Origin: Mucilaginibacter limnophilus
Lineage (GTDB): Bacteria; Bacteroidota; Bacteroidia; Sphingobacteriales; Sphingobacteriaceae
Length of the DNA: 64,000 nt
Assembly: GCF_004005815.1 (NCBI RefSeq)
Contig: NZ_SACK01000001.1
Span: 806,001 to 870,000 of the forward strand
Direction: 5' to 3'
The notes under the pieces are model-generated. The model saw nothing but the letters and a program-made list of their open reading frames with translations. It had not been told where the DNA came from and did not search any database. Every line of letters starts with the position of its first letter. The first letter of the stretch is position 1. Below, in pieces: positions 36,138 through 44,371 of this stretch. The position numbers were made by a program, and so were the translations under genes.

Positions 36138-37154
36138 TTATTGCTTCAATAACGGAATAACTTTTTCGCCAATTAATGAAATTGAATGCATTAATTGATT
36201 ATGTGTTAAACCGGCGTTATCCATCTGGAAAGTAAAGCGGTCAATACCACCAAGTGCTTCGCTATGATGCAAAAGTTTTTCGGCCACTTGCTCAGGCCCG
36301 CCAACAACTAAAACGCCTTTCAGGCTTATCAGTTGGTCAAATTGCGAACGTGTAACCGGCGGCCATCCGCGCTCCCGGCCAAGCTTTGTCCATAACTCAG
36401 CATAACCGGGGTAATACTCACTTATAGCCTTGTCACTCGTATCGGCTACATAACCGGGGGAATGCAGGCCTACTTTTAGTTGGTCAGTGGTAAAACCGGC
36501 ACGTGCTCCGGCTTCACGATAAAGATCGATAAGCGGTTTAAACCGATGAGTATTACCACCAATTATGGCTACCATTAAAGGTAAACCAAGCGTTCCTGCC
36601 CTGACGAATGATTCTGGGGTGCCTCCAACACCAAGCCAAACAGGCATTTTCTCTTGCACCGGTCTTGGATACACAGGTAAATTAGGAATAGCCGGCCTAA
36701 ATCTTCCTCTCCAGTTCACAAACTCATTGTTTCGGATATTAAGTAACAATTCCAGCTTCTCTTTAAAAAGTGCGTCATAATCATCAAGGTTAAAACCAAA
36801 CAGGGGATAAGCTTCAACGGAGGAGCCTCGGCCAACTACAATTTCAGCCCGTCCTTTGGAAATTAAATCCAGCGTGGCAAACTGCTGAAACACCCGAACA
36901 GGATCAGAAGTACTAAGCACTGTAACAGCGCTTGTTAACCGGATACGGCTTGTTTGTGCAGCTGCAGCAGAAAGAATTACTGCAGTAGCCGAATCCAGAA
37001 ATTCTTTTTTGTGATGTTCACCAATACCAAACACGTCAAGGCCACATTTGTCGGCATGTACAATGCGTTCAAGTAACTGTTCCATAGCTTGTACGCTGTT
37101 AAGCGAATGAGCGCCATACATAGCCGAAGCGAAGCTGTCTATTCCTATTTCCAT
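36138..37154 (-). CDS. LLM-class flavin-dependent oxidoreductase (luciferase-like)
   Basis: 338 residues. The bacterial-luciferase-like TIM barrel shows FGIGEHHKKEF near residue 42, VGRGSSVEAYPLFG around 108 and a VWLGVGGTPESFVRA segment. The enzymes use FMNH2 to oxidise small molecules. No partner gene is adjacent. It converges on the GT2 gene; the arms CCGTTATT and AATAACGG around 36117-36152 may form a weak terminator. Confidence 0.85.
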   Translation of the reverse strand: MEIGIDSFASAMYGAHSLNSVQAMEQLLERIVHADKCGLDVFGIGEHHKKEFLDSATAVILSAAAAQTSRIRLTSAVTVLSTSDPVRVFQQFATLDLISKGRAEIVVGRGSSVEAYPLFGFNLDDYDALFKEKLELLLNIRNNEFVNWRGRFRPAIPNLPVYPRPVQEKMPVWLGVGGTPESFVRAGTLGLPLMVAIIGGNTHRFKPLIDLYREAGARAGFTTDQLKVGLHSPGYVADTSDKAISEYYPGYAELWTKLGRERGWPPVTRSQFDQLISLKGVLVVGGPEQVAEKLLHHSEALGGIDRFTFQMDNAGLTHNQLMHSISLIGEKVIPLLKQ

Positions 37155-37684
37155 GCTGCAATTTTATAAAATATGTTGTAACATCAACTATAATAAAGTC
37201 ATTTTACTATAGTTATAAAGGCCGTAAACTTCTTTGCATTTAACAGGCCGCCAAAGCGGGAGTATAATATAAGAAAGTAAAATAACGTATGCTCTCCATT
37301 GATTTATATTGCTGAGAGCATCACACATTGGTAACACTTTTTATATCATTTCTCTACACAATCAATGTCGCTTTACCTAATAAGATTTAACACATTTCCG
37401 GTTGAAAAAATCAGCTGTTCCTTTTTATTATTCTCTTATTAATAATACTTAGCATGCATCATTTTTAGATGAAATAACAGTGGTAGGTTGATTGTATGGG
37501 TTGCTATTTATTCAGTGCGGACTCCTGCATAAAAACAGTATTTATATAATTAATTAGCCACTGTTCAGGATGTGTAAAAATCGCACATAGCATTTTCAGC
37601 ATTTCTTCATTATGCAGATAGTATGTAGTTTCACGGTGATTTATTTTATTAATATTCAACCTTTTACCGTTTATTCTATTTGAT
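37155..37684. other. Intergenic region without a supported gene
   Basis: 530 AT-rich bases. There is an 8-bp inverted repeat (ATGCTCTC at 37289 and GAGAGCAT at 37314, 17-nt loop) and a 7-bp one (AACTATA/TATAGTT, about 37186-37214). A 63-codon minus-strand frame at 37504-37695 overlaps the start of the next gene and has no protein features. No promoter fitting TAnnTTTG was found for either flanking gene. Confidence 0.5.
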
Positions 37685-40045
37685 ATGAAGTACAAATGCT
37701 TTATACCATTACAAATTTTAAATACATCTCATAAAAGCTATTTAGCTTTGTTTTTATTTATTTCGATAACCGGCACAACCTATGGGCAGTGGACAAAAAA
37801 AGCTGATGAAATAAGTAAACGGGCCGAATCAAATAATATATTATATAAAAATAAACTTTATGTATTTGGTGGTTTTGGCGATAATCCCATAATTGAAAAA
37901 ACAAACGAAGTTTATGATATAGCCACCAATAAATGGAGTACTATAGCTTCATTTCCGGCGGGAAAAGAAATTACACATCAGGGGGTAGTGCTTGTAGATG
38001 ATAACGTATGGCTAATAGGAGGCCGGTCAGTTGATGCGCATGGGCCGGCAAGCAGCCAGGTAATAATTTATAACATAACCAGCAATACGTGGTCAAACGG
38101 GCCCGAACTGATAAATCCCGCTACAGGTAAAGTATTTCCAATTGGGGCAGCCGGATATGCGCTGCTTGGTCGTACCATACATGTTTTCGGTGGTTTCGGG
38201 CCAACACTTTGTGAAGACCAGGCTATCTTACATTTAACCATTGATGTAGACAAGTACCTTGCGGATACCAAAAATGTAACCTGGGAAAATAAACTCTCGC
38301 CTATGCCAATACCCAGGAATCATTTAAGCTATGTTGTGCTTGGTGGAAAAATATATGCTTTTGGCGGCCAGTTTAAACATGACTGCGGCGCTGCCGACCA
38401 AGTGTATTGCCATGTGTATGATAGCGCTACTGATAAATGGACAAGACTCACTGATTTACCTAAGCCGCGGTCGCATGCCGAGGCGGCCACTTTTGCTGTA
38501 GATGGGAAAATATTTTTAGTGGCCGGCCAAAGCTATAATGATTTAACCCAAAATACCACCTATCAGTTTACGCCCCAGGCAAACAACGGGTTAGGCGCGT
38601 GGACCAACTTAACTGCTTATAAACTTCCCGGCAGTTTTTTAGGATTATCGGCCAAGCTTGCCGGATCATCGTTTATCATAACTAACGGTGCATTGAATAA
38701 ATATGCAAACGAACGTAAAGAAACATATGTCGCCAGCGTTACCCGGACAAAGACAAGAACTTTTGGTTTTGCTAAGGCCTGTGTGCCGGTTGATGTTCAA
38801 ACCGGAAATACATCTGTAATCAGTAATCTCTTATTTTGCATAGAAGATACAACCCCGTACACCGCAACTGCTGATGTAAACTGGCTCACCATAATTAAAA
38901 AACAAAGTGGTGAGGTGACGCTTAACGGGCAAAATATTGAGGTTTTGATTAATACAGTTGGATTGTCGCCTGGCAAATACACAGGAAATGTCACGGCGAA
39001 AAATAGTTCAACAGGTTCAAATGCAAATTTTTGTGTCAACTTAAATGTTACTAACTCACAGCAATATACCCTAAACGTGGCTACTACCGGTAACGGAACA
39101 GTAACAAAGTTACCCGACCGCACTTCATATGATGCTAATGGTATTGTAAAGCTTACGGCGACACCGGCAACAGGTTGGAAATTTAAAGGATGGACCGGTG
39201 ATACAATTGCAACAGTTAACCCTATTAGCAGGGTAATGAATACTAACAGATCTATAACAGCAACTTTTATACAGGATGCTCAGCCGTCTACTTTAATATC
39301 TGATGTTAGTGCTGTCAGCGGAAAAAACTATGAAGTTGCTCAACTTAATACGGCGGTTATATACTATACCGACCGTGGCTATAAGATTACAGCTTTACCA
39401 TCGGACTTGGTGGGCGCGGAATTTATAAAAACGCCCAATGATGATAAGCTTAATACAACCACAAACTTGCTTACATTTACATTGAACCAAAGTGCAACAG
39501 TATATGTTGCATATGACCCCCGGGCCACCACTTTACCTGCATGGTTATCGAACTGGAAAAAGCTGACAGATAAAATAGGAATTGATGATCCTAAACTAAG
39601 CTCATTAACGCTTTACAGTAAAGATTTTTCTGCTGGTAAAGTAACTATTGGCGGCAACAGGGCAAATCCGGCTAATGGCTCACTTTGCGGATATATAGTT
39701 ATTGCAAAAGCCCCGGTTACATTAAAAACGTTGGCTACCGCTTCTGTTAACACTTATAAAAGCGTTAGCATAAATCAACCTGTTAGTGATAAACCAGTTC
39801 TGTACCCTAATCCTGTAAGCAAAACTTTTCAGGTCCTCTTTCCTCAAAGTTATCAGGATATATCAAATATAAATATTGTAGATATAAACGGTAGAGCATA
39901 TTATGTGCCGGCATCTTCACTCAGCAAAATGCTAAACAAAATAGAGGTTAATATAGCCTCCCTTTCCTTAAAGCCCGGCTTGTATTCATTGCTAATACAT
40001 TTAAATGACGGACAAACCGATATTATAAAATTTATTATTGAATAA
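37685..40045 (+). CDS. Kelch-repeat protein with BACON-like and bacterial-repeat domains and T9SS sorting tail
   Basis: 786 residues. A signal peptide ends near residue 35 (TTYGQ). Kelch repeats (about 38-340, YVFGGFG, WLIGGRS, HVFGGFG, YAFGGQF) form a beta-propeller. Then come a BACON-like beta-sandwich (about 375-455), a bacterial repeat with GWKFKGWTGD (about 458-525), a beta-rich unknown domain, and a C-terminal type IX secretion sorting domain from about 705 (VLYPNPVSKTFQV to FIIE). It is therefore expected to be secreted or surface-bound by the type IX system. The propeller and glycan-binding type domains suggest adhesion or polysaccharide binding; no catalytic site was recognised. Confidence 0.83.
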   Translation: MKYKCFIPLQILNTSHKSYLALFLFISITGTTYGQWTKKADEISKRAESNNILYKNKLYVFGGFGDNPIIEKTNEVYDIATNKWSTIASFPAGKEITHQGVVLVDDNVWLIGGRSVDAHGPASSQVIIYNITSNTWSNGPELINPATGKVFPIGAAGYALLGRTIHVFGGFGPTLCEDQAILHLTIDVDKYLADTKNVTWENKLSPMPIPRNHLSYVVLGGKIYAFGGQFKHDCGAADQVYCHVYDSATDKWTRLTDLPKPRSHAEAATFAVDGKIFLVAGQSYNDLTQNTTYQFTPQANNGLGAWTNLTAYKLPGSFLGLSAKLAGSSFIITNGALNKYANERKETYVASVTRTKTRTFGFAKACVPVDVQTGNTSVISNLLFCIEDTTPYTATADVNWLTIIKKQSGEVTLNGQNIEVLINTVGLSPGKYTGNVTAKNSSTGSNANFCVNLNVTNSQQYTLNVATTGNGTVTKLPDRTSYDANGIVKLTATPATGWKFKGWTGDTIATVNPISRVMNTNRSITATFIQDAQPSTLISDVSAVSGKNYEVAQLNTAVIYYTDRGYKITALPSDLVGAEFIKTPNDDKLNTTTNLLTFTLNQSATVYVAYDPRATTLPAWLSNWKKLTDKIGIDDPKLSSLTLYSKDFSAGKVTIGGNRANPANGSLCGYIVIAKAPVTLKTLATASVNTYKSVSINQPVSDKPVLYPNPVSKTFQVLFPQSYQDISNINIVDINGRAYYVPASSLSKMLNKIEVNIASLSLKPGLYSLLIHLNDGQTDIIKFIIE

Positions 40046-40158
40046 TGCCTTGTGTCAATACATAATTAATAAACTAATAATTAATCAAAAATCTCTATTA
40101 ATCCGCTGTTTTTAACCATTGTTTGTTATTTTGCCTATCCAATTGCAAACCAACGGTT

Positions 40159-43100
40159 ATGTACAAATTTCATGTCAGTATAGTGTTTATGCTGCTTGTT
40201 TATTCCACTGCTTTTTCGCAGCACGATAAATACAGGTTTACGCAATACAACATTTCGAAAGGCTTATCGCACAACCAGGTTAACGCTATATTAAAAGATA
40301 AGCATGGATTTATGTGGTTTGGTACGTTATCAGGCCTTAACCGTTTTGACGGGTATAAGTTCAAGATTTTTAAGCATGAATTAAGTGACCCGAAATCATT
40401 AAATGATGATTGTGTTATAAATCTGCTTGATGGCCCTGAAGATAAATTATGGGTTCAAACGCGGGTAGGATGGCAGATGTATAATCCATTAACCGAAACC
40501 TTCGAACGCAACACTGCCGCTTACTTAAAGAATAGGGGTATGCCCAACGATACCCTGAAAAACATTGTTAAAGCTAAGGAAGGAAGCTTTTATTTCCTGT
40601 TTTCTTCGGGAGTATATCATTTGGGCAAGAGTAAAAGCAGGGCCGTCTTTATTAACCCATTTCTTTATAAACTTAGTAAAAGTCCGGTATCGGGCATAGC
40701 GGTTTCATCAAAAAACACCTTATGGGTATTGCATAATAATGGCGCACTTGAGCATATCAACTATGAACAGCAAAGGTTGCTCGCACGCAAGTCAGTCAAC
40801 AATACAGGTATAGGTTGCCGGTTGTATTGCGATAGCGATGATGAGTTGTGGCTTTTTAATACCGGGGTTTTTAATGGTGTTTACTGGTATTCGCCTAAAT
40901 TAAATAAGGTTTGGGCAATTAATACTAATAGCGCTTCGATGCGTTTAAATAACAACATTATTAGTGCTATAAGCCAGGACGATAAAGGCCATATATGGTT
41001 GGCCACTGACCATGGAGGGGCTAACGTTATTGATAAGAAACAAGAGACGGTTACCTATCTGCTTAATAATGCCAATGATGATAAAAGCGTAGCACAAAAC
41101 AGCGTGTCAAGTATCTATGCCGACGGCGCGGGCGGGGTGTGGCTTGGTACATTTAAAAAAGGAATAAGCTATTATAAAGAGAACGCGCTGCTTTTTCCAT
41201 TGTACAAGCATAACCCGTATAGCACTGTTAGCTTACCTTATGATGATGTGAACCGCTTTGTTGAGGATGCTTATGGTAATATATGGATTGGCACTAATGG
41301 CGGCGGTTTAATAAAGTTTGATCCGAAACACAATTCTTATAAGCAATACCTGCATAATGCATCAAATAACAGTATAAGTAACGATGTTGTAGTTAGTTTG
41401 TGGATAGACAAAAAGGGTATATTATGGATAGGCACCTATTATGGCGGACTTGATAGGTTTGATGGGAAAACGTTTACAAATTTCAGGCATAATCCGGCTG
41501 ATGCGAATAGTATAGCTGATGATCGGGTATGGGAGATATATGAAGATTCGGCCGGTCGCTTATGGGTAGGTACCTTATCGGGTGGTTTAGACCTTTTTAA
41601 CAGGCAAGCTAATAAGTTCATCCATCATAAACGTGGCGGTAAGTATGATATACATTCTACCTATATATCTTCAATTACTGAAGACAGAAATGGTAATTTG
41701 TGGTTAGGCACGTCAGATGGTATTGATATACTCGAAAAGAACACCGGCAGGTTCATTAATTTCAAGCATGCCGAAAACAACGCATCTACATTAAGCAATG
41801 ATAACGTTAACGCTGTTTTATATGATAGCCGTAAACTGATGTGGATAGCCACACGTGAAGGACTGGATGTTTTTAATGAGCAGCGCCGTAAACTATACAC
41901 ATTACGCAAAGAACAAGGCTTGCCCGATAACACAGTACTTACTGTTATTGAAGACAAAATTGGCCGTGTATGGGTGAGTACGCCTAACGGGCTTTCTGCG
42001 ATATCTGTAAAGGCTGACAGCAGGAAGGGTTACTCATTCAGTTTCCGGAACTATGATGATTCGGATGGGTTACAGGGGCGTGAGTTCAACGAGAATGCCG
42101 CGTTTACAACACGTTCCGGTTATTTGATTTTTGGCGGCGCAGGAGGATTTAATTTCTTCAACCCCTCGCATATAATAACAGATCAGCGTATACCTGAAAT
42201 TGTTTTTACCGATTTGCAACTGTTCAATAAAAGCATACAGGTGAATGAAAAAATAGGATCGGGAATAGTATTATCACAATCAATCACCAGTTCGCACGAA
42301 ATAGTACTTCCTTACAACCAAAACGTATTTTCAATAGAGTTTTCGGCCTTGAACTTTGTTAATCCCTATAAATGCAGGTATGCTTATAAAATGGATGGGT
42401 TCAATAAGGAATGGCTTTTTGCCGATGCAGCGACACGTAAAGCAACTTTTACAAACCTTAACGAAGGAACTTACACTTTGATGGTAAGGGCAAGCAACGA
42501 AAGCGGCATTTGGAATACTACAGGCATTGCATTAACTGTAAAAATTTTACCCCCATGGTGGCGCACACCTTGGGCATATATTAGCTATGTACTTATTGCC
42601 GGTGGAAGTTTATATTTTATCAGGCGGAAAGGGATACAGAAACTTAAGCAAGAGTTTGCTATTGAGCAGGAGCGGCAGGAAGCCCGGCGGATGCATGAAC
42701 TGGATATGATGAAGATCAAGTTCTTTACCAATATCAGTCATGAATTCAGAACGCCTTTATCATTGATACTTACACCGGTTGAAAAACTACTAACCACTCC
42801 GGCAAAACATGATGAAACACGGCAGTACAAGCTGATACACCGTAACGCCCGCAGGTTGTTAAACCTTGTAAACCAGTTAATGGATTTCAGGAAGCTGGAA
42901 GTTAAAGAGCTTAAACTGCAAACAAAAAGGGGAGATATAGCCGCGTTTGTAAAGGATGTTTGTAATTCCTTTACCGATGTTGCCGACAAAAAAAACATCA
43001 GCTTTTCTTTTCATTCAGATGTGGCTTCATTGCATACATTTTTTGATCACGAAAAGCTGGAAAGGATTTTATTCAATTTGCTGTCGAACGCGTTTAAGTT

Positions 43101-44232
43101 TACACCCGAAAATGGCAGTGTATATGTAAAAGTTGCTTATGATAACGCGATGCATCAACTTTCTATAGTGGTAAAAGACAGCGGAATAGGCATTGCGCCC
43201 GAAAAGCACGATAAAGTTTTCGATCGTTTCTTTCAGGATGATGTTCCCGGCTCTATCATGAATCAGGGAAGCGGTATTGGTTTATCTATTGTGCGTGAGT
43301 TTGTTAAGCTGCATAGCGGAACCATAACCCTTACAAGTAGCCCCGGAAAAGGATCGGTGTTTACCGTTCAGCTGCCCCTTAAACCTGCGGGCGAAACCGT
43401 TTATGCTGACAGCGAAATAATTGAAGAAGCAGAGGTTGAAGTGCCGCAAAATATTGAGCTGCCATCTGTTACTAAAAAATATACCGTGCTGGTTGTTGAA
43501 GACAATGAAGATTTTCGCTTCTACATAAAAGATAACCTTTTGAAGTGTTTCAATGTTGCTGAAGCCGCCAACGGAAGGGAAGGCTGGCAAAAAGCACTTT
43601 CGATACACCCAGAGCTTATTCTGTCAGACATCAGTATGCCCGAAATGGACGGCAATGAATTATGCCGTCGTATTCGTAATGATAGTCGTACACAGCATAT
43701 TCCGGTTATATTATTGACTGCACTTACGGGTGAGGATCAACAACTTAAAGGGCTTGAAACCGGTGCCAGCGATTATGTAACCAAGCCTTTTAATTTTGAG
43801 ATACTGGTATCAAAAATATGGAACCTGATACGCCAGCATGAATCATTCAAAAAGACATACAAAAAACAGATTGAAATAAAGCACAGCGCTCCTGAAATAG
43901 AATCGTACGATGAAAAGCTGCTCAAGCGTGTTGTAGGGTTAATAGAAGAGCATATTGCCGACCCTGAGCTATCTGTTGAAGACCTTAGCAAACGTACCCA
44001 TATGAGCAGGGTAGGCTTTTACAAAAAAATGCTTCAGCTTACCGGCAAAACTCCTGTTGAATATATTAAGTACATGCGGCTTCAACGGGCTGTGCAATTA
44101 TTGGAAAAAAGCCGGATGACGATCTCTGAAATTGCATACGAAGTTGGTTACAGCGATCCAAAATATTTTACAAAAGTTTTTAAGGCACAATTTGGAAAAT
44201 TGCCTTCAGCGTACATTAAACGCGGAAATTGA
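40159..44232 (+). CDS. Hybrid two-component system regulator (HTCS) of the second saccharide locus
   Basis: 1357 residues from ATG 40159, which starts the signal peptide (MYKFHVSIVFML...AFSQ); a TTG 36 nt upstream is unlikely. Reg_prop repeats with W-I/L-G-T motifs form two propellers (about 25-675), followed by Y_Y_Y (about 720-805), a membrane helix (about 810-830), HisKA with His861 in SHEFRTP, HATPase with an intact KDSGIGI and GSGIGLS, a receiver with Asp1157 in LSDISMPEMDG, and a C-terminal AraC HTH. Compared with the HTCS at 4115, all kinase motifs are canonical. It sits 139 nt upstream of the GH31-susCD operon and is its likely activator. Confidence 0.93.
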   Translation: MYKFHVSIVFMLLVYSTAFSQHDKYRFTQYNISKGLSHNQVNAILKDKHGFMWFGTLSGLNRFDGYKFKIFKHELSDPKSLNDDCVINLLDGPEDKLWVQTRVGWQMYNPLTETFERNTAAYLKNRGMPNDTLKNIVKAKEGSFYFLFSSGVYHLGKSKSRAVFINPFLYKLSKSPVSGIAVSSKNTLWVLHNNGALEHINYEQQRLLARKSVNNTGIGCRLYCDSDDELWLFNTGVFNGVYWYSPKLNKVWAINTNSASMRLNNNIISAISQDDKGHIWLATDHGGANVIDKKQETVTYLLNNANDDKSVAQNSVSSIYADGAGGVWLGTFKKGISYYKENALLFPLYKHNPYSTVSLPYDDVNRFVEDAYGNIWIGTNGGGLIKFDPKHNSYKQYLHNASNNSISNDVVVSLWIDKKGILWIGTYYGGLDRFDGKTFTNFRHNPADANSIADDRVWEIYEDSAGRLWVGTLSGGLDLFNRQANKFIHHKRGGKYDIHSTYISSITEDRNGNLWLGTSDGIDILEKNTGRFINFKHAENNASTLSNDNVNAVLYDSRKLMWIATREGLDVFNEQRRKLYTLRKEQGLPDNTVLTVIEDKIGRVWVSTPNGLSAISVKADSRKGYSFSFRNYDDSDGLQGREFNENAAFTTRSGYLIFGGAGGFNFFNPSHIITDQRIPEIVFTDLQLFNKSIQVNEKIGSGIVLSQSITSSHEIVLPYNQNVFSIEFSALNFVNPYKCRYAYKMDGFNKEWLFADAATRKATFTNLNEGTYTLMVRASNESGIWNTTGIALTVKILPPWWRTPWAYISYVLIAGGSLYFIRRKGIQKLKQEFAIEQERQEARRMHELDMMKIKFFTNISHEFRTPLSLILTPVEKLLTTPAKHDETRQYKLIHRNARRLLNLVNQLMDFRKLEVKELKLQTKRGDIAAFVKDVCNSFTDVADKKNISFSFHSDVASLHTFFDHEKLERILFNLLSNAFKFTPENGSVYVKVAYDNAMHQLSIVVKDSGIGIAPEKHDKVFDRFFQDDVPGSIMNQGSGIGLSIVREFVKLHSGTITLTSSPGKGSVFTVQLPLKPAGETVYADSEIIEEAEVEVPQNIELPSVTKKYTVLVVEDNEDFRFYIKDNLLKCFNVAEAANGREGWQKALSIHPELILSDISMPEMDGNELCRRIRNDSRTQHIPVILLTALTGEDQQLKGLETGASDYVTKPFNFEILVSKIWNLIRQHESFKKTYKKQIEIKHSAPEIESYDEKLLKRVVGLIEEHIADPELSVEDLSKRTHMSRVGFYKKMLQLTGKTPVEYIKYMRLQRAVQLLEKSRMTISEIAYEVGYSDPKYFTKVFKAQFGKLPSAYIKRGN

Positions 44233-44234
44233 AG

Positions 44235-44270
44235 ATTTTTACTCCTCACACGGTTAACATTTTTACTCCT
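44235..44270 (+). promoter_or_regulatory. 24-bp-period direct repeat, candidate HTCS operator
   Basis: ATTTTTACTCCT occurs exactly at 44235-44246 and 44259-44270, start-to-start 24 bp. It begins 2 bases after the HTCS stop codon and lies about 100 nt upstream of the GH31 start. Spaced direct repeats suit a dimeric AraC-type HTH. A weak -7 candidate (TAATTTCA, 44313-44320) lies downstream. The motif differs from that of the mannan locus. Confidence 0.6.
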
Positions 44271-44371
44271 ATTTTTTAACAAATAGCACTCACTTCGGCT
44301 CAAAATACCGCCTAATTTCACCTCCCGGAGATCGCTCCAATTATAACCAAAGTTAACCGTAACTAATTTCT

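Noticed and set aside
37504-37695. 63-codon minus-strand frame upstream of the Kelch gene
   Set aside because: It overlaps the Kelch start codon, lacks a promoter or protein motifs and has an AT-driven composition.
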